From Marsupella aquatica (Eukaryota; Marchantiophyta): 64,000 nt of DNA. Below, in pieces: positions 34,795 through 45,660 of this stretch. Position 1 is the first letter of the stretch, and the number at the start of each line of letters is the position of its first letter. Below the pieces are notes generated by a model. It was given only the letters and a program-made list of their open reading frames with translations. It was not told the origin of the DNA and did not search any database. The DNA lies in contig OZ316895.1 in assembly GCA_973895155.1 (NCBI GenBank), positions 17,608,001 through 17,672,000 on the forward strand. The letters are read 5' to 3'. Both the position numbers and the translations under genes were made by a program.

Positions 34795-37700
34795 CTTGGA
34801 TTGGCCCACTAGGGTACTCCGTTGGTCGAATGTACAATCGATCGAAATCTTCAGAGAGTGCATACTCTTGCAATAATTGATTACAAATATTATCAGGGAT
34901 ATGTTGTTCATGGAGGACATCCAAAACATCAGCCCTGAGAGCAGTTACGGATGGACGGTACTTCATTAATTTATCTATACATTTTTCTATACTAGCCCGT
35001 ACTGGGTCAATCAATGACAGCGTTGTATCAATTGTCGCCGTGGTGTGTTGCAAGAAACAAGACAACTCCCTATGCGTTGCCACAGGGCAGTAATATTTTA
35101 CATTGGATCCAGTATCCTGTAAAAAAACCAAAATTAGTTCACAATATTAATTGAGAATATAATAATCTAAATAATCTTAAATTGAAATCCCAAAATATAA
35201 ATCTCAAAACTTACCATTAAGCATTGGATCAAGTTCGTTCCCTCACCAAAGCATATAGCCCATTCTCCACATTGGACGAATTGACTAACAATACTTTCAA
35301 AGAATGGAAGTATCTTTTCTGAGGAAGGTGTCGTGAACTCGCCGCTCTCTTCAAAATTGGCTATCTTCTCAATCCGATATTTGGAGACCAATTGGAACTC
35401 GAGGGCTTATGGATCGCCCATTGTGCTGAAGGCCAAGCTGTGAAAAGCGTAGGTTACAATAAGCTTCTTCTCCTTTGGCCACTTCTGAATATAATGGCTA
35501 TTGACAGCAACGTAGTGTGTGTACTTCCCTAATTCCCGTTTGATTAAGTACGACTCAACGGGAGAGGCTACAATAATAACCACATGGTGTGGTTTTGCCC
35601 CTATCTCGCTAGTAGCACGAAATAACCCCTCATAGAATGAGCAATTTGGCGGACGCAAATCTCCCATTGATGAGGGATCAAAATAAATCAAGCTCGCAAG
35701 GTTCTTGTCTTCACATATGATACAGTCTGCAAACCCAACATTTTGTATATCCTGCAGGGATCGCAATTTCAACCTCTCACCGACCGGCCGCACTAGTTGG
35801 TTTCCTTGACTATCAACTGATTTCCGTATTCCTTCCACCAACCTGTAGAATATCGGGTCGATCTCTTTCAACAAATTATCATTACTAATATTTACATTTA
35901 AGCACTTCTTCAGATAACCACTCAACGCATCTCTCAACTGCTTCAGCACCATCTTGTCGAGCTTAAAGCGATCAATCATTCCTTTGACCCGCAATTTCCA
36001 CGCTGAATCTGTCAGAATTTTTAGCTCCGTCCGGGTGGATGTATCCCCGTTGAGTTTACTCAATAATAAAATCTCAAACTCAACTTTTGTCTTCTTCTTT
36101 ATACAGAATTGCTCCAAACTCATGCTGGTCGTTGACAACACTGGAGCCTTAGAGGACTTCCTTGCCTTCCCAGATTTCACTTTGATGCTTCGGTTTTTGA
36201 GTATAGACAGTCTTCCGCTCAACATATATTCCGCTGCCTTTCGAAGAACCGAGTCTGAGCACCCTTGACAAGAACGGAACGTCTTCTTCAGAAGATGATA
36301 AGCACATGGATTATCCGCAATTTTGACGGCGTCCCTCTGTAAAATTCCGTTGTAAATTACAAGCTCTCCTGTCCTTGATAGTTCGTAGACCTCCATCCAC
36401 TTCTTGAATGTTTCGTCCTCCATTGTAAAGAGAAACGGAGCCAATTCTCCAAATTTCATCATTTCGTTCTTCCCCATTTGAGCCCATGGGCAAACAAAAC
36501 TCGTAGCTCTCATAAATACCTGAAAAACAATGGAAACATGACAATTCTAAGCTTGATGCGACCGTTCGCGTGACAAAAGTTTAAACGATAATGTGATCGA
36601 AGAGGGTTATTTATATACCTTCCAATTTGGATGACGATAATATGATCCAGGCCGCCCAAATGAGTTCCAGATATTACGACACTGTCGTACAATGGTGAGA
36701 AACTGTCCTTCTTCCATTGATGTTTGATGATAGTGGTTCAGAGCTTTCGATAATCCCATCAAATGAACATTATTGTCGTTGTTGAGCGTTGCCCAAAACA
36801 TTATAGCTTCTACAGTACCGCAAGCGTCTCGTACAACTTGGCTGACTTTGTCGTCCTCTTTCAGCAATTTGTACGCCATTATTGTGTGTTGGCCTCCGAG
36901 TATCCAAAAATGACTGGTCATAATATCCTCCTCCTTTGGTGCCGAATCGTAGGGCGCCCCATTGTAGTCAGGATCTCTGTCGGCCTCCGACTGAACCCAC
37001 TTCACAGGGACTAAAAAGCAGCATCGCTTTTCGAACTTTATAGCCGAATGAGAAAGGAGTGAATTCTTTAGCCTATCTGTGTAATCCTGATTCCACTCTC
37101 GGCACTTGATGTGGTCTGGTGCAAGATGACAACGTGATGTCTCAACAAAAAATGACTTGCTATTAAATATATTCATAGCACTATATTCTTTGAGGAAAGA
37201 ATCGAACAGAGCCCCAACATTTGCTGAGGTAATTACTTTCGGAAGATTCTCCGCCGAGTATACTTCAACCTTGCTCATTGGCAGGGCCTTTCCCAAGCGA
37301 AATTCCTGGTTGAAAGGAACTCTCTGGAACTCAAGTACGTCAATAATGTATTGACAAATCAAACCTCCCGTTGATCCCTCTGGATCGGAAGGATATCCCA
37401 CACTAGTAACCTTTTCCAAGGCGTGCCTTGCACCTAGAAGATCATCGATTCTGGGCTGATTGAAGGTTACATATTGCGTTCAATCCAAACAAATGCTTAT
37501 TTTGTCCTCCTGCTGGTCGTCGCTGACTAGCAGAACCAATCTCTCTGTACACTCTTTAACTTTCATGTTCTTCTCAAAGAAACACTTGAGAATTTGTGAT
37601 CTCTCCAAAACTGTAGCTTTATCATTTTTTGCCACCACAAGACGGACAACGCCATTGCGAACGACTGTTCCAAAATCGGATATCTTAGTCGATTCAAAGA

Positions 37701-37857
37701 GATGGATACTCTTTGTCTCCGTTGTTCTCTCTCTGATTGACTTTCCTCGATATGCAAGTATGGATGTCTCCGCGGGAGTCATTTTTGTCTTGGCTTTCTT
37801 ACGAGAAGCAGCTTTAGACGAGTCTCTTTTCTGCTTTGAAGTTTCGGTAGGATCCAT
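34795..37857 (-). pseudogene. Exons 1-3 of the giant gene: ParB-like and DNA-methyltransferase-like region
   Basis: Residues about 1-850. Near residue 320 (36881-36897) is HFWILGGQHTIMAYKLLKED, like the G-x-H/QHR signature of ParB-type domains. Near residue 693 is SLIYFDPSSMGD, resembling the DPPY catalytic motif of N4-cytosine/N6-adenine DNA methyltransferases, and near residue 836 WAICFGEGTNLIQCLM, resembling the FxGxG AdoMet motif that follows DPPY in the beta class. ParB joined to such a methyltransferase is known in phage and bacterial proteins. Here DPPY reads DPSS, so activity would be doubtful even without the stops (TGA 37480-37482, TAA 35407-35409). The assignment is inference from motif order; alternative is an unrelated plant-specific protein. 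Confidence 0.35.
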
Positions 37858-37932
37858 TCTAAAATAGACAAATATTGAAAGTTAAACGTTTATTATAAAA
37901 TACTAACACGCGCATGGTCGTGTCGTGCCAAA

Positions 37933-38463
37933 TTACATTTTAGGAACGTTTATCTTGACCCAATCTTCTCGCTCATCTTCATCTAATCAAAACCAAAGGT
38001 TCCTAAACGTGTCAAGTTCAGATCCTTCAAATCCACCCAGAATGTCCAGCGGCGGGAGAGTTTTGATGGATTCTGTAAATCTTAATGCTACACTCCGTGA
38101 AGTCAAATGCCTTCGAAGCGATTCGTATCCTGGTCTATCAATGAAGTCGTAAGCTACTAAGGTGACCGTCACCCAAGTACTACTATAAGTAACTATGTGG
38201 CACCACTTCTTACTGACTGTTCGAATGGCGATCAAGTCCATGACCCGATTTTTAATCGCAGTATCCAACAAATTTCCAAGACAGTGAAAAAACTCTTTGA
38301 CTAATGGCCAAATATATTTCTCGACAATATCGTCCGGAAGACCGGGTATCAGGTCTTCAGCTTGACTCCATATCATGTTTCGGTTGATAACCTTTGCACG
38401 TGCAATGCGCTCCATCATCATTTGACGATGAGATTTTCGATTCATGTCAAAGGACTGCAGCAT
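37933..38463 (-). pseudogene. F-box-like protein 1
   Basis: ATG 38463. The motif DLIPGLPDDIVEKYIWP followed about 35 residues later by VSKKWCHIV matches the F-box pattern LPxxIxxxIxxxL...VSKxWxxLV, which docks to SKP1 in SCF ubiquitin ligases. No substrate-binding repeats are visible; the protein is short (about 176 residues). An in-frame TGA at 37987-37989 is followed by 17 more codons to TAA at 37933-37935. Related to the next two genes and upstream of the giant gene on the same strand; a palindrome lies between them at 37907-37921. A splice acceptor just inside the start (ctgcag) could mean an upstream exon. Confidence 0.5.
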
Positions 38464-38497
38464 AATATGGAAAAGATTAAGAACAAGAACCTATCCA

Positions 38498-39064
38498 TTA
38501 AGAACTGGGACCACCTAGATTCTGAGAAAATCTACCAAACCTTTCGATTAGAACATCTCGTTCTTCCTCATCTAAATTGTTATATTTGTTCGTAATCAAT
38601 GCGATGTCGTCAAAAGTAGTAGTCCCAAGAACAGATATTTTTGGAAGCATAGAAATATCCTGTCAAATAACTCGACAGACTGAGTCAAACTCCAACTCGT
38701 CAGTTTCGGGTATGTCATAAAGAGCTTTATTTGTGACATCGACAATCCGGTTTGCTTGTTTGAGGATAGCCCATAACCTTGTATTTGTAACTAAAAAGTT
38801 CCACTTCTTGCTACAAGCTCCAAGCCGAATAAGGTCTCGGACCCTATTGATAACCAAATCGTTATCGAGGTATCGATATCCACGCAATCTTTCAATTGAA
38901 ATAAAGTGTTCGTAGAGTATTGGCCAAATGTTTGAAATGACCAAAACATTTGGTATTCCTCCAATGAGACTAGAGGAGGTTTCATCCAGGGTATCCCATA
39001 TTGTTTTTTGTTTCCTTTCATGAGATGAAAGGAAATCTCGAGCCTCATTCAAAAGTTGGCTCAT
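38498..39064 (-). pseudogene. F-box-like protein 2
   Basis: ATG 39064. GGIPNVLVISNIWPILYEHF and LGACSKKWNFLVTNTRLW match the two halves of the F-box-like pattern in its neighbours. TGA at 38663-38665 interrupts the frame, which then stays open to TAA at 38498-38500 (about 188 codons in all). No other domain seen. A palindrome (GACGCG-cttggt-CACGTA) lies immediately upstream at 39106-39123. Confidence 0.5.
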
Positions 39065-39129
39065 CCTACTTTTATCATATCACAAAACATTGTTAGAAGA
39101 CATACGACGCGCTTGGTCACGTAAGTTAA

Positions 39130-39681
39130 CTAGAATTCCTTAAAAGCGTAGATGTCACCCTCAAGGTATCCAACTTCGTGGCATCTGACTGTAAATTTCC
39201 ATTTTTCAAGAGGGTGAAGAGCATCGTAAGTCTTCGTGAAGAGTTCCCTAAGATCTCTGGACATTGACCCCATGAATTTAATTCTTGGGTATTTCTGGAA
39301 GAAACTTTGAACTGTCGATGAGAGAGACTCATTTCCGATTGGTTTAGTAGGATTTCGTGGGAAAGCCAAATCTAATAAACTCAACTTCATTACACCTAGA
39401 AGATAGGTATTCCCAACAAGGTGGCGCCATCTGCGACACACCGAAGATAGTCCTACAAACTCATCCAATTCCTTTATTGAGAAATTTCCTGCATTAGTCG
39501 AGGAATTAAAAGTCTCCTTGATCCGAGGCCATATCAATTTCGCGACAATGAAATCTGGAAGTCCAGGTAGTAGTGTTTCAACAAATACAGAATATCCCGC
39601 CAGTAGACCATCTTGGCTTCTGTCCAAAACATCAAATATTGGGCATAGATATCTAAAGCTCTCCAGACCAGGTTCGCCCAT
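39130..39681 (-). CDS. F-box-like protein 3 (183 aa)
   Basis: ATG 39679-39681, stop at 39130-39132. LLPGLPDFIVAKLIWPRI and LSSVCRRWRHLVGNTYLLG give the clearest F-box-like signature of the three paralogues. It has no internal stop, so this is the intact member. The C-terminal half lacks a recognisable repeat domain. A perfect palindrome, CACGCG-actggt-CGCGTC, lies upstream at 39722-39739. The presumed role is as SCF adaptor; substrate unknown. Confidence 0.55.
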   Translation of the reverse strand: MGEPGLESFRYLCPIFDVLDRSQDGLLAGYSVFVETLLPGLPDFIVAKLIWPRIKETFNSSTNAGNFSIKELDEFVGLSSVCRRWRHLVGNTYLLGVMKLSLLDLAFPRNPTKPIGNESLSSTVQSFFQKYPRIKFMGSMSRDLRELFTKTYDALHPLEKWKFTVRCHEVGYLEGDIYAFKEF

Positions 39682-39719
39682 GACTCTTTTCAGCCAAATG
39701 ATATATCCCAGAGATTATT

Positions 39720-40450
39720 TTCACGCGACTGGTCGCGTCTACAAATCAGAATGTATAAACAATTCTTTGAGAGACTGATTTTTTTGGGTCACAACGTGAC
39801 AAATCATAAATGTTGCTTTGTCCTCTAATAGAACCAGTCAATGAGAGAGCTACCTCAGACGCGACTGGTCGCGTCAACTGAACCTAAACAACTATATCTA
39901 GTGAACCTTCCTTGTGGATATTTGGATATGGTACGCGCTCAGTAAATCTATCCAGTTTCCTTCTCACACACGACTGGTCGCGTCAACTGGTCCTAAAAGG
40001 AACCTTACCTCCTCTAACAGAACCAGTCAATGAGAGATCTACCTCAGACGCGACTAGTCGCGTCAACTGCTCCTAAAAGGAACCTTACCTCCTCTAACAG
40101 AACCAGTCAATGAGAGAGCTACCTCAGACGCGACTGGTCACGTCAACTGAACCTAAACAACTATATCCAGTGAACCTTCCTTGTGGATATTTGGATATGG
40201 TACGCGCTCAGTAAATCTATCTAGTTTCCTTCTCACACGCGATTGGTTGCGTCAACTGGTCCTAAAAGGAATCTTACCTCCGCTAACAGAACCGGTCAAT
40301 GAGAGAGCTACCTTTGACGCGACTGGTCGCGTCAACTGAATCTAAATAACTATATCCACTGAACCTTCCTTATGGAGATTTGGATATGGTATGCGCTCAG
40401 TAAATCTATCCTGTTTCCTTCTGACACACGACTGGTCGTGTCAACAGCTC
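39720..40450. repeat. Tandem array with CACGCG palindromes
   Basis: Higher-order repeat made of an ~110-bp module (ctatatctagtgaacc ... ggtacgcgctcag) and an ~80-bp module (aaggaaccttacctcc ... caatgagagagctacc). Units end in variants of ACGCGACTGGTCGCGT at about 39858, 39967, 40048, 40126, 40234, 40315 and 40427. The spacing alternates between one and two short modules. Non-coding. Confidence 0.85.
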
Positions 40451-42430
40451 AAACAACTTTTGGACACTAGGATAATATAGTGATACAACTATGATTACTG
40501 ACCTGTACGGACAAGGAAATCCAAGTAAGCATGATTTCATTCATTTGTATTCATTCATGAACTTTACAATAATTCAGATGTTTGAGCTCTGTCATTGTGA
40601 AACTATTATATATCAGAAGTTTAGAGAATGATTCAGCTAAGATGATTCAATTTAGCAGTCTACTGGTTGTATTCATCAATTAAAGGATTCAGTGTAATGA
40701 GATTCACATAACATGAGAGTTTATATGATTAAATTCACAGCGTGCAAGTTTGTAATGAGTTTGTAATGAGTTTGTATAATTCACACATATTTGAGTTTAC
40801 AAACAAACCGCATTATAAAAACTCAGCTTAACAATCAAGAGAAATTTTAGCAAACAACAATCAACACCAGCAGAAAATGTAGAAATTGCACCTGAATTCT
40901 GAAAAATTGATGTAATCGTCTGAGAGATTGACGTCCAAGCACTTGAAGACCTTGCTACGGCATTCCAGAAAGTAAATATAAGATTGAAGATATTAATATG
41001 CTAAGCAACAACAACATAGCTTCTATACTTCTATACATAGAGCTTTGCTGCCACCAATTGAATAACATGTGCTTAATGCTAAGGAACTCATTATATCGAG
41101 TTAAAAAGACTCTTTCAGAAGTACAATCAAAGCTGTGGATAGGCAAACTGAGCATGAATAAAAGTGCACTAAACTTGAAGATTCAAAGAGGTGAAACAAA
41201 CCTGAATGCTGAATGGAAGGAGCTGAAACAAGCTGCCAAAAAGTAGTTCGAGCTGCTGAAACACGTTGATCGAGCTGATATGAGCTTAAAATTGGCTGAC
41301 ACGAGCTGATACGAGCACTCCCAAAAAACTAGCTGCAACGAACCCAACGGGCTCCTAAGAATCCCTTCGAGCAAACTAGAAGTGAATACGAGCTGTAAAT
41401 GCGAGCTGCAACATGCCAACGAGCTCCTGGTCGAAACGATCGATAATTACTAAGAGTAGCAACGCGCCGACAAGCACCTGACCACAACGAACGAGCTGCA
41501 ACGACAAAAATGAAATCCAGGGCAGGAGCGAGAGCGAGAGTGAGAGCAACGAGAGTGAGAGCGACGAGAGCGAGAGCGAGAGCGACGAGAGCAGGCGTGC
41601 AAAAGTCTAGGGAGCGATGTCCGGGTGACCGTGTTTTCTGGCAAGAGCATGTTGGCTCTTTTGAAGTTAACCTTGCATGCTCATAAGTTCTACACTAAAA
41701 TTAAAATGATAATTCTAGTAACAAGGGTAGTGGGTATTAAGAAAGGTTCAGGTGAAACTAAAATACTGTTAAACCCTACTTCACCATACTTGCGGACCAA
41801 CACATCACAAAAATTAGTTTTCTTACAACATATGATCCTAATACCTCCTAGAGAAAATGAAATAGGAATATCATCCGGACTCCTATTCAGATCCATGACT
41901 TCAATAAAGGACAAAGATGATGCACTCCCACTCCTCTCGGTACGACACCACTGGGTATATTATTGGCTCGTTAGAAACCATAACAGCAGTTGCAAACTGA
42001 GCTCCAAAATGATAGGTTAGATTTTGCCTCATAGATGGTTTGTCTAAAAGATGGACTCTAATCAAAAACAGATTACGAAGGGGAAGATCAGGGATAACTC
42101 TCTCTCCTGGATTCATGATGGCTCTCCTATTCCTTTGCTATCCGGGCCAAAGGATGCCCCACCCCTATATTCCCAAAGAAACCTTATTCCCTAAGGTCCC
42201 ATCTATAAGTCTACCACTCATTCCTTTGCTATCCGGGCCAAAGGACGCCCCACTACTATGTTCAAGGCACAAAAGAGCTTCACAACCTTGAATGATAAAC
42301 ACTGCGGAATGAGGGGAGAGTGCCCCTCACCACTTTATTTATAGTGCACACCAAGAGGGCATGGATCAAACCCAAGCACTTGGATGAAGGCCAAGTGTCA
42401 AACATCTAATACCAAAGAGTGTGCTAGTAC
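40451..42430. other. Spacer with short repeats
   Basis: No gene recognised. Contains a gagcga/gagaga microsatellite at about 41526-41592, a region of repeated gagctg blocks (41216-41430), and a direct repeat of ttcctttgctatccgggcca at about 42129 and 42220. ORFs are without domains. Confidence 0.45.
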
Positions 42431-42665
42431 TGTTCATAGTTGGTGAAACTACTTTTAGTAGGTGAAACTACCATGCGTTGGTGGAACTACTATGCGTTGG
42501 TGGAACTACTATGCGTTGGTGGACCTACTGTGCGTTGGTAAAACTACTGTGCGTTAGTAAAACTACTATGCGCTGATGGACCTACTGTGCGTTGGTAGAA
42601 CTACTATGCGTTGGTGAATATTATTGTAGTTGGTGTTACTCATATGCATTGGTGGAACTACTATA
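42430..42665. repeat. 19-bp minisatellite
   Basis: About ten copies of actatgcgttggtggaact with point changes, arranged head to tail. Confidence 0.85.
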
Positions 42666-44189
42666 GTCCGTTAATATAGCTAAAGAGTTTTAATAAAATC
42701 TAAATTTAATAATCTAACTACTAAATTACTTATATAATCTATAACATATTAAAACAAACAATTTTTTATAACTTAAGAGAAAATCACGACAGCGAGAAAC
42801 AACAATAATGAACAGTGAACTCGAGACCGTGGGCGCCGACACTAAGGAAGGACTAATTAGAGTATTGTTTTAGCATAACCCTAATAACAGCCTAGCGACA
42901 GGAAGATTCCAGATGATCTCTGTACACTCCACCATCGATTGAACAAACTATGCAATCGTGAAAAAAAGATTACCGGATTCCTTTTGATTTGCCGTACTAA
43001 AGGAGATTTCTATTTGATCGCCAATTTGAAATTTAAACCGGTAATTATGCAACTGCAAAAGATTGTTAGTGGGGACCCCCGGATCCGTATCTTCACTATA
43101 TCCGCCAATTCAAATCCAAAATATGAATGAACAATAACTTTCTCACGATCGTTCCATCACGTAGTGGAGGCGAACTTTAAAATCATTCCATTTTGGTAGT
43201 GGAGACCGTCGGATCCGGATCCGTACTCCACTCTCTATCTTGCCAATTCAAACCCATACTCTAAACAACGTAAAACGATTCTCACGGTCGGGGAGAACCG
43301 ATATTCAAAATCAATCCTGTACAATGATTCTCACGACTGGAGACTCAACCAATTTTCAAAATTAAAATTGAGTCCAGATGAACACATCCTTCATGGAGTC
43401 AATAGACTGATCTCATTGCTCACGGATCATTCTTCATTTTCAGTTTCTCCTGACCGGGATACTAGCTGGGCTCTCAGCGGAGGCTGATCCAAGGCACATT
43501 TGAGGTGGAGCAGATTGGATCATTCGACTATTCCAATCGGAGGCGGAGCTCATTCAAGCAACGCTGGCGCAATTCTTGTTGTATCACCTTCAATCTTGGG
43601 GAGAGCACATCCAATCAAGCGGGAGAGTTGCGACGAAGCAAGACGACAAACATTTAGAACCTCCATAGTCTGCCTCATTCATCAAAGCATTCTAGCGGAC
43701 CAACAAAGAGCGGCTATTCTGAAATCATTGTCTGGTTGAGGATTTTGATCTTGATACGATCAATAAGTTGTCATTCTCTGGTGGTGGGATTCGGTCACGA
43801 TACTCAAGGAAATTGGAGTTCAAAGGAGGAGGCTTAATTGGCTGGGACGAGGAGGCTACGCTGGAAGGAAGAGGCTTGGCTGGGAGGAGGGTTTCCGCCA
43901 ACATCGGAGGGTTGCCGCCAACATTGCTAAGACCACACGCAACTGAATAACTTGTAAGTATCAATCAGCATTAATTCCGCAATAAATGAGGAGAGTAGTT
44001 GTCTTAAATCATGCATTCAATGCATGAATTGAGTCAATGAAGTTATGGTCCAATTTCTCACTCCGATTTTGATCAATTCGTGTTTCAAGTCCAATACAGA
44101 AGCAATGTATCAGAAGTACTAGTAGAGGATCCGAATGAATTCTCTAGTCTAAAATTGTATGGCGTTCAAGTATAGTTGTTCGTACGTTT
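42666..44189. other. Spacer without recognisable genes
   Basis: AT-rich at first, then a moderately GC-rich stretch (43400-43960). Short ORFs such as 43768-43950 are Gly/Arg-rich with no known domain and are not called. Confidence 0.4.
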
Positions 44190-45420
44190 TGCTATTGTTT
44201 ATTATAGTCGACGGCCTAGCAAAATGAAACGTAATCGAGGTCCATTTTTCAGATCAGACTGATCTCAACTTGTTAGTAGGATGACCTGATTTTTTGGTTA
44301 CACATGTAGTTCATCACACGCACAGTCGCGTGAACCAATTTATCTCATGTCTTTTGATATTGTTTATTGTAGTCGACAGCCTAGCGAATTGGCCAGCAAT
44401 CTATTTTAAAACTAACGTCTTCATTTCATCACGCGCATGATCGCGTTAATGTTTTAGAGGTCAGCGAAAGCTCTGCACTCTTAGATGTAATCGCCCTTTA
44501 TTTCTCAGATCTTCCTGATCTCAACTTGTTAGTAGGATGACCTATTTTTTGGTTACACATGTAGTTCATCACGCGCACAGTCGCATGAACCAATTTATCT
44601 CGTGTCTTTTGATATTGTTTATTGTAGTCGACAGCCTAGCGAATTGGCCAGAAATCTATTTTTAAACCGAGGTCTGTGTTTCATCACGCGCCCGGTCGCG
44701 TTAATGTTTTAGAGGTCAGCAAAAGCTCTACACTCTTAGACGTAATCGCCCTTTATTTCTCAGATCTTCCTGATCTCAACTTGTTAGTATGATGACCTAT
44801 TTTTTTGGTTACACATGTAGTTCGTCATGCGCATAGTCGCGTGAACCAATTTATCTCGTGTCTTTTGATATTGTTTATTGTAGTCGACAGCCTAGCAAAT
44901 TGGTCAGCAATCTATTTTAAAATTGAGGTCTGTGTTTCATCACGCGACCGGTCGCGTTAATGTTTTAGAGGTCAGCGAAAGCTCTGCACTCTTAGACGTA
45001 ATCGCCCTTTATTTCTCAGATCTTCCTGATCTCAACTTGTTAGTAGGATGACCTGTTTTTTTGGTTACACATGTAGTTCATCACGCGCACAGTCGCGTGA
45101 ACCAATTTATCTCAGGTCTTTTTGATATTGTTTATTGTAGTCGACTGCCTAGCGAATTGGCCAAAAATATATTTTAAAACCGAGGTCTTCGTTTCATCAC
45201 ACGCCCGATCGCGTTAATGTTTTAGAGGTCAGCGAAAGCTTTGCACTCTTAGACGTAATCACCCTTTATTTCTCAGATCTGCCTGATCTCAATTTATTAG
45301 TAGGATGACCTGTTTTTGGTTACACATGTAGTTCATCACGCGCACAGTCGCGTGAACCAATTTATCTCAGGTCTTTTTGATATTGTTTATTGTAGTCGAC
45401 AGCCTAGCGAATTGTCAGTC
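44190..45420. repeat. ~256-bp satellite-like array with two palindromes per unit
   Basis: gatctcaacttgttag begins units at about 44261, 44517, 44772, 45028 and (changed) 45285, giving a 255-257 bp period and about 4.5 copies. Each unit carries one CACGCGCACAGTCGCGTG-type and one CACGCGCCCGGTCGCGTTAA-type palindrome, about 130 bases apart. Non-coding. Confidence 0.88.
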
Positions 45421-45660
45421 AGAGGAATCTCGATTTTTCCTTGATTGCAAAAATGGTTACATTGATCCCGAAGGACTTCAGATGTGGAATCCATATCCTC
45501 TAGCACTATCCAGGAATTTAACTGACCTGGTCTTTCGAACACTATTTTCCACGGGACGAAATTAAGCTACACAGTATCTATAACAGGTTCTAACTTGAAC
45601 TACTCTTGAATCTGTAGTTCTAATCTTCAACTACTCAAAATATTGTTGACTTTGATCAAG

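Larger units (their letters stand above)
29329..37857 (-). pseudogene. Giant eight-exon multidomain gene: ParB/MTase-like, coiled coil, Ulp1 protease, three HAD domains
   Basis: Exon model (minus): 37857-36619, 36519-35215, 35116-34795, 34666-32892, 32740-31952, 31865-30982, 30829-30145, 30052-29329. All seven introns are GT-AG and phase-compatible, including one phase 1 and one phase 2 junction, which argues for a single gene of about 2,570 codons. Starts at ATG 37857. The copy is broken by eight stops (37480 TGA, 35407 TAA, 34203 TGA, 34005 TAG, 33915 TAG, 33360 TAG, 31467 TGA, 30586 TAG) and one frameshift near 29480. Each stop could arise by one C-to-T change. The donor after exon 4 (AAG|GTCATT) is weak, so Ulp1 and HAD exons could be a separate gene. 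Domain entries follow. I know no described protein with this architecture. Confidence 0.6.

Noticed and set aside
29329-39064. Single in-frame stops as evidence of a reassigned genetic code or suppressed stops
   Set aside because: All three stop types occur, the PPR, HVA22-like, MULE transposase and F-box 3 frames have none, and the positions fit C-to-T decay.
29329-39064. RNA editing (U-to-C) restoring the stops
   Set aside because: Such editing is known for organelle transcripts of some plants; these are spliced, nuclear-type genes in repeat-rich DNA.
39720-40450. CRISPR-like array
   Set aside because: Units are long, the intervening sequences are themselves repeated, and the context is eukaryotic.
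44190-45420. CRISPR-like array or rDNA spacer
   Set aside because: It is a plain tandem repeat of about 256 bp with no spacers and no rRNA sequence nearby.
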